64,000 nucleotides of DNA from Rhyzopertha dominica. Lineage: Eukaryota > Arthropoda > Insecta > Coleoptera > Bostrichidae. Below the pieces are notes generated by a model. That model ran no database searches and was not told where the DNA came from. It saw nothing but the letters and a program-made list of their open reading frames with translations. The stretch spans positions 7,767,501 to 7,831,500 of the forward strand of contig QCXZ01000042.1 in NCBI GenBank assembly GCA_025024175.1. The letters run 5' to 3'. This document shows, one piece after another, positions 34,117 through 44,720 of the stretch; position 1 is the stretch's first letter; every line of letters begins with the position of its first letter. The translations under genes and the position numbers were made by a program.

Positions 34117-34419
34117 TATTTTGATAAATGAGGGATTGGATGTCCAGTTTTAGTTATTAGATAGTGTTATTTTATGTTTTGTTACGCTCTAATGTTGTTT
34201 CATTAAAAAAATCCATAATTAAATTAAAATTAAAATTAAATTAAATTTCTTGATTTTTTTAAAAGCGATCGTGACGTGTTTTTCAGTTAAATGTAATTCT
34301 TTATGTAACTTAAAGGTCTATTCTGAATTATGCAGCGTCACAACTAATGTCTATTACATACTACAATAACAGCAAGACAACTTGCAAACAAATTCATTAA
34401 ATAAGTTTCAGCGCCTTTA

Positions 34420-34770
34420 GTTGATAAACTATCCGCCGAGGCCGGACAGGTGGCATGTCTCTATTAATTTGTCTAAAGGTGTTACGTAACCCGCGTTTAA
34501 TGAAAGTAGTTAAATGAATTTTGTTTGGGCAGACTCGACACCTCGAATCAATAGTTTTCTGCTTTCACCGGCTGCCGACAAAGCTGGGACGGGCGCAAAA
34601 ACAGATTCAAAGGCGAATTTCTCCCGATTCATAAAATCGAAGCGTGAAATTGTGCCTCCGCACAATATATTTTTACTTTCGGTCGGTCAGTTGGGCGAGT
34701 CATTTCCTTGTTTCGGAGAGAAGCAGGTGATATGTGTTGCGTTTTTGTTGCCGCACACATTTATGGCACC
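34420..34770. promoter_or_regulatory. CpG-rich island with E-box-like strings
   Basis: Complex, CpG-richer sequence just left of the BEL insertion, with GACAGGTGGCATGTCTCTAT (about 34446-34465), GGTGTTACGTAACCCGCG and a 90-codon open frame (34514-34786) without similarity. CAGGTG is an E-box core. Candidate conserved regulatory element; the open frame may be chance. Confidence 0.3.
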
Positions 34771-34900
34771 AAATGAGAGATATTGACCCTTGAATATGCT
34801 CTTTTTTGGCTTTCAAAGTTACGTCTAGGAGAAACACCCTGTTGAACAAATTATGCTATGATGTTTTGATTATGTCTTTTTCTTTTTAATATAATGTTTA

Positions 34901-35561
34901 TAGAATATTTACACTCCTTGCAGACACGGCAAAAATGGAACACTCCCGACTGTCCAGTTTATGAAGGCATGTTGGTATTAATCAAAGAAAATAATGCACC
35001 TCCATTTCAATGGCCTCTAGGAGTCATAGATACTCTGCTTCCAGGCAAAGATGGTGTAGCACGCGTTGCCATTATTAAAACAAAAACGGGTCGTTATAAA
35101 TGTCCAGTCGTACGTCTTTGCCCGTTACCGACCCAATAAAAAAGAGTAGTATAGAATTTGTACTTAATTATAAATTTATTTAGTTGATTATTTGGTTATA
35201 AAATTTAATTTGTTAAATAGTCGGATTTCAATTAATTTTAGAGAAAACAAATAGAAAAGTATTTTTTTTTGTTATTTTAATTCGCTATTTTTAAGCCGGG
35301 GGAAATTTGGAGAAGCCAGTTCAAAAACAATACTGTTTGTTAGACCTTTTTTATCACTTAGACAAGGAAAGTAGGCACAACACAGCATAGCCAGTCAGTT
35401 AGTTCGAGATCGCCATATATCGCTAACGTTTCGAGTTAAAGTTCTCGCTCGCTAATCCATTTATTCCATCCTTTACCGCCTTACTCAATCCTGAGCAGTT
35501 TCTTTTGTTTGTGTAACTATGGCCGTTCAATTTGGTAAGTAATATATAGTTAGCTTAAACA
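34901..35561 (+). repeat. BEL 5' LTR
   Basis: Starts TAGAATATTT and ends TTAAACA, so the left tip is TA rather than the usual TG. Its first 239 bp are a copy of the end of the polyprotein frame, including its stop. AATAAA (35135-35140) overlaps that stop codon and is the likely polyadenylation signal. Near the right end ATG (35519) opens a six-codon exon ending at GGTAAGT (GT at 35535-35536), a strong splice donor. Confidence 0.92.
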
Positions 35562-35564
35562 TTT

Positions 35565-35587
35565 TGGTCCTTAACGAGCCGGATTCG
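35565..35587 (+). other. BEL primer-binding site, tRNA-Tyr-like
   Basis: TGGTCCTT, then AA, then CGAGCCGGATTCG begins three bases after the LTR. From memory of insect tRNA-Tyr (3' end ...CGAATCCGGCTCGAAGGACCA) the complement matches on both sides of the AA. The primer assignment should be checked against this genome's tRNAs. Confidence 0.6.
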
Positions 35588-35741
35588 CTATAGATTTGTT
35601 TTGTTGATTGCTCCGTTTTGCCTACTTTCGTCTTTATTAGTATCGTTAATAGCTCTATTTCGTTTATTTACTACTCGTTATTATCATATATGAGAGTACG
35701 ATTTCCCACGCTAACTGATAAAGGTACATATTTTTGACCAA

Positions 35742-38700
35742 ATGCCTCCAAAATTGGATAATGCGGGTATGGAACGCGAGCTTCGCGGTTTGATTGCCAA
35801 AAAAGAAATGTATTATTCGAAAATACAACGCGTCTTTGATTATACTGCTGCTTTAGATGATGAAGCTATTTTAAAACGTTTTAAAGCTGAATACAACACT
35901 GTGCATAAGTCACTAGAAGAGTTAAAGATCGTTGTTGATAACATTAATGATGTCAATTTGAAATTAAATGAAGACTTTATCCCAAATTTCCAGACCATAG
36001 ATACAGCCGATCAGTTAATAGGTCATATTGAAGAATCGTATAAATCCGTTGTTTTGACAAAGATGGAATCTGTTCAGTTCTCGCCGAAAGCAGTCGCGCG
36101 TTTACCGAAAATAGATATCATAAAGTTCCATGGAGATAAGAAGCAATGGCCTCTGTTTTACGAATCTTTTTGTAGTTTGGTGCACCACAATCGAGAATTA
36201 GACGACAGTAGCAAAGCGCATTATTTGTTAGCAGCTTTAGAAGGCAAAGCATTAGATATATGCGTTGGTATATTACCGACTGCTGCAAATTATAAATTAA
36301 TTTTGGATACGTTGAAAGAAAGATTTGAAGATAAGCGTTTATTAGCTAATACGTACTTATCGCAGATATTAGATTTTAAACCTGCACAAAATGAAAATGT
36401 TAATTGTTTACATGCATTTTTAGAAAAATTCGACACTGCTGTCAATGCTTTAAAAAACTTAAAATTGAACGATCTAGCCGATTATATTTTAACATATATT
36501 GCTCTTTCTAAACTAGATCCGCAGTCACACAAATATTTTGAAATGAAACGAGATTCTGCATCTATGCCGTCATACATGGAAGTTGTTCAATTTGTTAAAA
36601 GTCAATCTAAAACCCTAAGCCATACTGCGAAAACTAATACTTCATCACATACGAAATCTAGCTTAGTTACTACATATAAACAACAAGGTGTAACTAGTAA
36701 TGCCAAGGCAAAGGTTTCTCAGTCGTTTGTTGCCAATACTAATGCAAAAGCCAGTGGTTTAATAGATTGTTGTTCTATATGCAAAAAAGATATACATTCT
36801 TTGTTTAAATGCGATCAGTTTGTAAAGTTGGAACCTTTTGAGCGTTATCAAATGGCCAAAGAGAGAAGTCTGTGTTTAAATTGTCTTAACCCTAGACACA
36901 AAGTTTCAAATTGTACATCGTCGAATGCATGTAGAATATGTAGTGGAAAGCATCACACCATGCTGCATTTTATTAAAGATATTAGTACTAAAGCTGCCGT
37001 ACCGGATCAGTCACTTACTACAGCGACTAATGAATTTAAAGTTGAAAAGGTTGAACATGACAACAACACATTGTCGTTATGCTCAACTGAATTTAAATTT
37101 GACAAAAGTTTAACAACGTTGTTATGTACTGCCATCATTAATGCTGAATCGATAACAGGAAAAACAATTCCCATTCGTGTATTATTAGACACAGCAAGTC
37201 AGTCTAACTTTATAACGGTAAATTGCTGTAAGAAACTACAGTTGTCTATTTTTCCTAAACAATTGACAGTTGTTGGTATTGGTGAGACTACTCGTCCTGT
37301 TAGAGGCGAAGTTCTTCGGCTATTTGCTAGTTCACGTTTCGATTCAAGCATAAAATTTGAATTTAGTGCTTTAGTAGTTGATAAAATAACAGATAAACTC
37401 CCTTCTATGCCAATAGATGTTAACGCCTTACAATATCTTAGAGGCTTGCGTTTAGCAGATGATACATTTCATATGCCGAGTGAAATTGATGGTATCATTG
37501 GTGCGGAGCTTGTTCCGGAGCTTTTAGGTACGGCTAAGGTAGTGGGTCCTCAGGGTATGCCGGTAGCTGTACAAAGTAAATTAGGGTTTGTCATAATGGG
37601 AAAAGCTCCAGTAGCTCGCCAAGATCAATGTGCTCAATCATTTTGTAGTATATTGCAACCAACCTTAGATTCAATGTTGGAAAGATTTTTTGAGATTGAA
37701 GATGTACCTGCAAATTCGTTGACGAACCAAGCGGATATAAAAGTCGAAAATTTCTATAAATCAACAGTACAGCGAGATTCATCAGGTCGTTATATAGTAG
37801 CTTTACCTTTTGAGAATTTTCCGCCTCCTCTAGGTGATTCTTTCGATGTTGCTTTAAATCGCTTTAATTCGCTAGAAAAGAAATTTCAGGCTTCACCAGA
37901 ATTTCGTGGTCGCTATGGTGATGTCATTGGAGATTATCTAAAACAGGGACATATGTCGCCAGTCCTTGACAACAAAAAAACAGGTTCTTCTTATTACCTA
38001 CCCCACTTTGCTGTTTTAAAGGATAGTGTAAGTACCCCTCTTAGGGTGGTATTTGATGCTAGTACCAAAACTTCTAATGGAAAATCGTTAAACGATGTCT
38101 TGGAGGCAGGTCCAAAATTACAAACTGATTTGGTAAAAATATTGCTAAATTTTAGAGTATTTGCAATTGGAATAATGTCTGACGTGCGTCAAATGTATCG
38201 TAATATTTGGATCTGCCCGGAGCATAGGCAGTATCAACGTGTTTTGTGGAGGAGCTCACCAGAGGAACCTATTCAAACTTTCGAATTAAATACCGTTACG
38301 TTTGGTGTAAAACCAGCACCGTATTTAGCCTTGCGTACAGTACAACAACTTTGTAAGGATGAAGCTTCGAAATTTCCTTTGGCATCTAAGGTTGTTGAAA
38401 CCGATATTTACATTGATGATGTAACTAGTAGTATTTCTGACATAAACGAAGCTGAAAATTTGTATAACGATTTACTAGGTTTATTCAAAGCCGGGGGTTT
38501 CAGTTTAGTCAAGTGGTCTACGAATTCTAAAGAGCTTTGGGAAAAAATTCCTACTGATATAAGAATTGCTCAAACTGTTGAATTTGATGATGTTTCTAAA
38601 ATTACATCATTGAAAGTTTTGGGATTACAGTGGGACCCTATCACTGATGAATTTTCGTTCAAATTTCTCGTTCCCGATAAAAAGTGCACGAAGCGCAATA

Positions 38701-40970
38701 TTCTGTCATCTGTATCGCGCATCTGGGATCCACTGGGGTTCTTGTCACCAGTTACTGTTTTCGCAAAATTACTTATCAAAGAATTGTGGAATGCAAAGAT
38801 AGGGTGGGACGAGGTTCCTCCAGAAGAAATAAAAAAATTGTGGCTTAAATTTCATAACGAATTACCATTGCTGCAAGATCTTCGAATTTCTCGTTTTATC
38901 GGTTTTGATAAAGCTGCTAAAATATCTCTGTTTGGTTTTGCAGATGCCTGCAAAAGTAGTTATGGCGCTGTGGTTTATGCATTAGTAGTTACAAAAGAGA
39001 ATCGCAGATTCGTTAATCTTCTGTGTTCTAAATCTAAAGTCGCTCCGTTAAAAGTTGTATCGATAGCAAGACTAGAACTCTGTGCTGCTCTTCTTCTAGC
39101 TAAGTTGCTTAAGTACATTATGGATTGCTTGATTACTCGAATTGATTTCGATGCCATTTTTGCCTTTACTGATTCATCTGTTACATTGCATTGGATAAAC
39201 AGTTCTCCTAATAGATGGTCAACATTTGTAGCACACCGTGTATCCCAAATCCAAGCTTTGCTCCCTACAGTTGTTTGGTATCATGTAGATGGAAAGTGTA
39301 ATCCCGCAGATGGTTTATCTCGCGGCCTAACACCTGCGGAATTGGTTCGGTTTTCACCTTGGATTACTGGTCCACAGTGGCTTTACTCGGAACGCAACGA
39401 GTGGCCTGTTCATACAATAAATGATTTCAGTGTACCCGAATGCTGTGAAGAGCAGAAGAAAACAACTCATACATTGGTTACAGTTAACGAACCAAACGAT
39501 TGGCTTTATGATTACATTAGTCGTTGTTCTTCATGGAAAAAATTATTACGTGTAACTGTTTACGTTCTTCGATTCGTAAAGCTTTTACCTCGCCAAGAAA
39601 TCATCACTTCGCTCGATTTGGAAAAGGCCGAACAAGCTTTGATAAGATGTGTTCAAAATATTCATTTTGATAAAGAGATTCAGTCAAATCGAAGTGGCAA
39701 ACAATGTTCAGCACATTTACGTCAATTAAATCCATTCTTGGATAAAAACAATTGCATACGAGTAGGTGGTCGCTTAAAGCACGCTAATCTAGAATTTGAT
39801 CAGCAACATCCCTACTTGCTACCTAACAAAGAGCATTTTGTCGATTTATTAATAGATTACACGCACTGCAATAATTTACACACTGGTCCTCACTTACTTC
39901 TTTCTATTTTGAGACAAAAATATTGGATATTATCGGCACGTAATCTTGTTCGCAAACGGATAAAGATGTGCAATTTCTGTTTCAAGTTTCGTCCAAAAGC
40001 ATTAACGCCCATCATGTCAGATTTACCTGCATACAGAGTAAGTGAAGTGAAACCATTTGTAGAAACAGGTGTAGATTACGCGGGCCCTTTTTATATAACA
40101 ATAAGCAAACATAGAGGAGTCAAAAGCCAAAAGGCATATCTCTGCCTTTTTATTTGTTTAGCTACAAAAGCAGTACATTTAGAACTTGCTTCGGACTTAA
40201 CTACAACCACATTTCTTAATTGTTTAAAACGTTTTCTATCCAGACGAGGTCCTTGTAAAGTCATTCATTCAGATTGTGGCACAAACTTCATTGGAGCTAA
40301 ATCCGAACTCGATGACGTGTATACTATATTAAAATCGAAGGAATATGTTGAAACTTTAAATAACGAATTTGCTGCGCAAAATATCATTTGGAAATTCAAT
40401 CCCCCACATGCTCCTCACTTTGGAGGTATATGGGAAGCAAACATAAAAAGCGTAAAATCCCACCTATATAAGGTTATTGGCCAACAGATTCTTACTTATG
40501 AAGAATTAACAACAGTTTTAGTGCAGATAGAAGCGCTTCTTAATTCTCGACCTCTTTGCTGGCTTAGTTCCGATCCTACGGAACCTCAGACATTAACACC
40601 AGCGCATTTTTTGAATTTAACGCCTCTACAATCTTTGCCTTCTGAAGAGGTAACAGATAGAAAAATAAACATTTTAACGCGTAAGCAGATGCTCGATCAT
40701 ATGGTGCAATCTTATTGGAATAGGTGGAGGTTAGAATATTTACACTCCTTGCAGACACGGCAAAAATGGAACACTCCCGACTGTCCAGTTTATGAAGGCA
40801 TGTTGGTATTAATCAAAGAAAATAATGCACCTCCATTTCAATGGCCTCTAGGAGTCATAGATACTCTGCTTCCAGGCAAAGATGGTGTAGCACGCGTTGC
40901 CATTATTAAAACAAAAACGGGTCGTTATAAACGTCCAGTCGTACGTCTTTGCCCGTTACCGACCCAATAA
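35742..40970 (+). CDS. BEL/Pao Gag-Pol polyprotein
   Basis: One 1742-residue frame encoding every enzyme of the element. ATG 35742 is the first after an in-frame TAA. Gag occupies ~1-420, with PKIDIIKFHGDKKQWPLFYE, typical of Pao Gag, and zinc-knuckle CLNCLNPRHKVSNC (~378-391). Protease: LLDTASQ, Asp ~483. Reverse transcriptase: MSDVRQMYRNI and YIDD at 890-893. RNase H: FADAC Asp ~1068, IARLELCAA Glu, FTDSS Asp, ADGLSRG Asp. Integrase: an HHCC-type zinc region (HCNNLHTGPH...CNFC), then Asp ~1445 (GVDYAGPF), Asp ~1511 (HSDCGTNF) and Glu ~1565 (GGIWEANI). The C-terminal ~80 residues lie inside the 3' LTR. No stop or frameshift is present, so it should be functional. A gag-pol single frame is usual for BEL/Pao. 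Confidence 0.96.
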   Translation: MPPKLDNAGMERELRGLIAKKEMYYSKIQRVFDYTAALDDEAILKRFKAEYNTVHKSLEELKIVVDNINDVNLKLNEDFIPNFQTIDTADQLIGHIEESYKSVVLTKMESVQFSPKAVARLPKIDIIKFHGDKKQWPLFYESFCSLVHHNRELDDSSKAHYLLAALEGKALDICVGILPTAANYKLILDTLKERFEDKRLLANTYLSQILDFKPAQNENVNCLHAFLEKFDTAVNALKNLKLNDLADYILTYIALSKLDPQSHKYFEMKRDSASMPSYMEVVQFVKSQSKTLSHTAKTNTSSHTKSSLVTTYKQQGVTSNAKAKVSQSFVANTNAKASGLIDCCSICKKDIHSLFKCDQFVKLEPFERYQMAKERSLCLNCLNPRHKVSNCTSSNACRICSGKHHTMLHFIKDISTKAAVPDQSLTTATNEFKVEKVEHDNNTLSLCSTEFKFDKSLTTLLCTAIINAESITGKTIPIRVLLDTASQSNFITVNCCKKLQLSIFPKQLTVVGIGETTRPVRGEVLRLFASSRFDSSIKFEFSALVVDKITDKLPSMPIDVNALQYLRGLRLADDTFHMPSEIDGIIGAELVPELLGTAKVVGPQGMPVAVQSKLGFVIMGKAPVARQDQCAQSFCSILQPTLDSMLERFFEIEDVPANSLTNQADIKVENFYKSTVQRDSSGRYIVALPFENFPPPLGDSFDVALNRFNSLEKKFQASPEFRGRYGDVIGDYLKQGHMSPVLDNKKTGSSYYLPHFAVLKDSVSTPLRVVFDASTKTSNGKSLNDVLEAGPKLQTDLVKILLNFRVFAIGIMSDVRQMYRNIWICPEHRQYQRVLWRSSPEEPIQTFELNTVTFGVKPAPYLALRTVQQLCKDEASKFPLASKVVETDIYIDDVTSSISDINEAENLYNDLLGLFKAGGFSLVKWSTNSKELWEKIPTDIRIAQTVEFDDVSKITSLKVLGLQWDPITDEFSFKFLVPDKKCTKRNILSSVSRIWDPLGFLSPVTVFAKLLIKELWNAKIGWDEVPPEEIKKLWLKFHNELPLLQDLRISRFIGFDKAAKISLFGFADACKSSYGAVVYALVVTKENRRFVNLLCSKSKVAPLKVVSIARLELCAALLLAKLLKYIMDCLITRIDFDAIFAFTDSSVTLHWINSSPNRWSTFVAHRVSQIQALLPTVVWYHVDGKCNPADGLSRGLTPAELVRFSPWITGPQWLYSERNEWPVHTINDFSVPECCEEQKKTTHTLVTVNEPNDWLYDYISRCSSWKKLLRVTVYVLRFVKLLPRQEIITSLDLEKAEQALIRCVQNIHFDKEIQSNRSGKQCSAHLRQLNPFLDKNNCIRVGGRLKHANLEFDQQHPYLLPNKEHFVDLLIDYTHCNNLHTGPHLLLSILRQKYWILSARNLVRKRIKMCNFCFKFRPKALTPIMSDLPAYRVSEVKPFVETGVDYAGPFYITISKHRGVKSQKAYLCLFICLATKAVHLELASDLTTTTFLNCLKRFLSRRGPCKVIHSDCGTNFIGAKSELDDVYTILKSKEYVETLNNEFAAQNIIWKFNPPHAPHFGGIWEANIKSVKSHLYKVIGQQILTYEELTTVLVQIEALLNSRPLCWLSSDPTEPQTLTPAHFLNLTPLQSLPSEEVTDRKINILTRKQMLDHMVQSYWNRWRLEYLHSLQTRQKWNTPDCPVYEGMLVLIKENNAPPFQWPLGVIDTLLPGKDGVARVAIIKTKTGRYKRPVVRLCPLPTQ

Positions 40971-41392
40971 AAAAGAGTAGTATAGAATTTGTACTTAATT
41001 ATAAATTTATTTAGTTGATTATTTGGTTATAAAATTTAATTTGTTAAATAGTCGGATTTCAATTAATTTTAGAGAAAACAAATAGAAAAGTATTTTTTTT
41101 TGTTATTTTAATTCGCTATTTTTAAGCCGGGGGAAATTTGGAGAAGCCAGTTCAAAAACAATACTGTTTGTTAGACCTTTTTTATCACTTAGACAAGGAA
41201 AGTAGGCACAACACAGCATAGCCAGTCAGTTAGTTCGAGATCGCCATATATCGCTAACGTTTCGAGTTAAAGTTCTCGCTCGCTAATCCATTTATTCCAT
41301 CCTTTACCGCCTTACTCAATCCTGAGCAGTTTCTTTTGTTTGTGTAACTATGGCCGTTCAATTTGGTAAGTAATATATAGTTAGCTTAAACA
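40732..41392 (+). repeat. BEL 3' LTR
   Basis: Copy of 34901-35561. The polyprotein runs through its first 239 bp to a TAA at 40968-40970 that overlaps AATAAA. It ends TTAAACA directly before the GTTTA duplication. The splice donor GGTAAGT is also present here, close to flanking host DNA. Confidence 0.93.
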
Positions 41393-41397
41393 GTTTA

Positions 41398-44300
41398 TAA
41401 GAAAAGTATTGGGGGTATTACTTAGACTCAAATTTTGGTTTTTGTTTATTGCTAATAACTTTTTTAAGCATGTGTTCAAAATTGGAAAGCGCATCCTTGA
41501 GGCACTTTTTTACAAGCTACCCACTAATGCTCGCAATCGTCACCAACTTAATTTTTTCCTTATGACTTTTTTCTGGTTAATTTAATATATCACACTTAGT
41601 ATTTCTTTTTACAAATAAATGCAAAAATAGCAAAAACTCATTTAAAATAATAAAACATAATAAATCAAAATCTAGATACATTTGCACATCTATCATATGA
41701 TGACGTAAGTAAGAATCTAAAAAGAAATATTATTTATCTGTTTTTGGGAATATTTTGAAAAAGCTGAAAATTGAAAAACAAAAAATTATCGTCCAACAAG
41801 CATTTGCGTTTGAGCCATCTACAAAGTTTAATCTCATTTCACGATATGTTTGTTTTAAATATTGACTATAGCATGAATATATATGGTTTATAGTTGTTCT
41901 TCCTTAATAACCTTCATACTTCTTTCGCTTATGCCACAAGCGAAAGTTTAACATTAAAGCCACCTGATGGCCCGGGATTTCTATTGACCTAAACACAATG
42001 TAAATAATATTCTCCACAATTTACAGTTTTGAAACACATTTCGTGAAAAACTCTTTCTCCATCATGAACATAAACTCTCAGTCCCACTTTTCGGTGTCCT
42101 GTTGCAAACAGTCCATAAGAAATTAAATTTCTAATGTCAAAAAGGGGTTTTGTGAGGCTGCACCCTTTATGGATACTGTTCAAAATACATCTGGTTATCT
42201 AAATCGGCATTACGACTGCTTATGTAATACATCTTCATCATATCTTCATAATCTGCATCGGTAAACATATTGCTAGTTTTTAAGGAACTGTAAAATAACC
42301 AGTTTCAACAATGGTTTTGATTTCATTTGATTATTTGTGAATATAACACTAAGAGCGAAACATCGTTCTATTCAGAATGTTTTTTTGCACCTAGCAGTTT
42401 TATTTTTCAATCTGGCTCCCATAAAAAATAGAAAGTTGATGATTATCACTTACTGCTGAAACGTCGTACTAAATTTTTGCTAACACCAAAACATAGCTCA
42501 TAAAAAGTATCTTAGGCATACCCAACTCTGTTCGATCCGATGAGAAGTTACAAACAAAGGACGAAAATATGTGTGACTATGTGATAATTAGTGACTCCCT
42601 TGGCCCTAACATGTAAGAAACTGACGATTAAACTTGAGGTTCCTTGTTATATAGCGCTGTAATATTTGATCAGAAAACAGATATGGGTTTTGGAATAAAT
42701 ACCTTAATCTTAACTTCTTTGTGTTTGTTGATATTAACGCTTTACAACTATGTTTCCTCCTTTACTCAAAATTACGTGAATAGTTCTACATTCAGAAAAT
42801 TACACGTAAAACTGACGTATTATCTGAATAAAACAAATTACTGGTTCAACAAGGCTATAAACCAATAAATTATATCACTACGAATACATGTTACCTAATC
42901 ATTACTTATTAAAAATATTATTTCTTGGAGATAAGTTGCAAGACGTATCAGAACTTGCCTTTTTTGGCCCTTTCTTAGATGTTTATTTTATATCTGTATA
43001 AATGGAAATATTTAGTACTGCGGCAGATATACTTTAAGATTACTTAATGATCTTTACTCTTCTAGAATGTCCCATTCCTTGATCATGTGTAGGCAAAAAT
43101 GCGATAAGATACGATGCTAATCCATATAAGTGCCCATTGATGTGAAACACTATTACATAGTATAGATTTTATACAGTAATTATTAACTTTTTTCTAAAAA
43201 CTAAAAATCTCACTAGTATGTTGTAATTTTAGATCGCGCAGTCTTGAATAGCTTCTTAGCGTTATGACATGGCCGGTCCTTTGGTCATATTTTAAAATAT
43301 ATATATAAAATATGTTGTGAAGAATGGGCCATAGAGTAACAGTTGGTGCTTTTGAAAGAAAATAGTGCGATTTAGATTAAGTTATTTTGGTACAAGTTTG
43401 CTTCCTTAAGATGTTGCGGGCTTTTGAAGATGACTTTGAAATGTTTCAATCAATCAATTGTACAAAAATATATATTACACTATGAACTTGTTTTGTTTCG
43501 GAATAAAATGCATCGAACGAATTAGTTAGGGACTGAATGACTTGACAAGTTGACATCTAGTAGGCTGCTGACATATGCTTTATGTTCAAGAATTAATTCT
43601 AATTTATTATTCATGTAATGAACAGTTTTATTACATACGTTGATACATCTTCCTATGCTTGTGTAAAAGTTTTAGCCAAGAAACATTAAGAATGTCCAGA
43701 AGATAAATGTTAATGAAGTTAACATTCAAAACAGAAGTGAAAGTATGAAAATGATTAAACATTATTATATCAACACCATACAATGTAATCCTAATGCAAA
43801 TAAAAGATAAAGCTTTTCGATGAAAACACACCAAACAAAACAATAAAGCTATATTACATAAAACAAAAATAATAAGTGAATTAAACGCTGTTAAATTAAC
43901 TTTTTTGGAGTTTTCATAAGTGGAGATACTGTACAATTTAGCAAGTTTTCCCTGACACTAAAAAATTAAATTTACTGCTACACCGATCCTCTGCTATAAT
44001 TCATTTCTGAGTCGGGACTTCATGTAGGTCATGGATTTTCACTTGCAATTCCAGTGCACTGATAAAGAACGGTTTCATCTTAATTATCTTTCTGGTACCA
44101 TTTATTGGTCTTGGTACCTAGATGAACATGGTCGACGGGATCAAAAAGCCTATTGGAAAGAAACTAAGTTAACAATTAATAATTCATGTTTAACGTGACG
44201 CTGTGTAATATTTTTTTGGTTTCTATCAACCCATAAGTGNGCATTTTTTTAAATTAAGGATTCCTCGCTCTGTGGATTTGGCTCCGTCCGTAAGAGGAGT

Positions 44301-44720
44301 ATTGATTGGAAATGAATAAATTTATTATTAATTTATTATAATTTCACAAAACCTCATCTTAATGAGAAATTGGCGAGTGCATTTAGGTGGCCCATTTTCA
44401 TCGATATGTACTTATTCCTCTTGGTGCATAGTACTAGCCTTCGACATAGCCTTGAAGACTTCGGTAGTACTGTTCAATAAAAATTATAAACATATTGTAT
44501 AGCTCATAACTTCTTCAGAAAACAAGAAGGTAGTATTGTAGTAAAGAAGTAGTAAAGCATATACTATTACGTTATGGCCCATATTTTGCAATACACCCTG
44601 TATACGTTCACATTTCCATAACTCCGAACCTGACCTTTATCCTCCTGGAACCAAGCAGTTGTTTCCACGTGTGTAACATTGCTCTGCACAATTGTATGAA
44701 TTGATTTCCTTATCACCTAG
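41398..44720. other. AT-rich DNA upstream of the host exon, no gene recognised
   Basis: No coding region I can support. ATACACCCTGTATA near 44590 resembles the outer end of TACAGGGTGT-type transposon repeats but has no partner nearby. The 101-codon minus frame at 43631-43936 is AT-driven and hydrophobic by composition. Confidence 0.5.

Larger units (their letters stand above)
34901..41392 (+). mobile_element. Complete BEL/Pao LTR retrotransposon
   Basis: A 6492-bp element with identical-length LTRs (34901-35561 and 40732-41392), a primer site directly after the 5' LTR, one uninterrupted gag-pol frame and a GTTTA target duplication on both sides (34896-34900 and 41393-41397). Reading the LTRs side by side I find one difference (T at 35101 versus C at the matching base near 40932). 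It is intact and young. There is no env-like frame after the integrase. The LTR limits place the last ~80 codons of pol inside the 3' LTR. Confidence 0.95.

Noticed and set aside
34894..35139. Separate 81-codon gene at the left of the BEL element
   Set aside because: It is the 5' LTR copy of the polyprotein tail; there is no start or promoter of its own.
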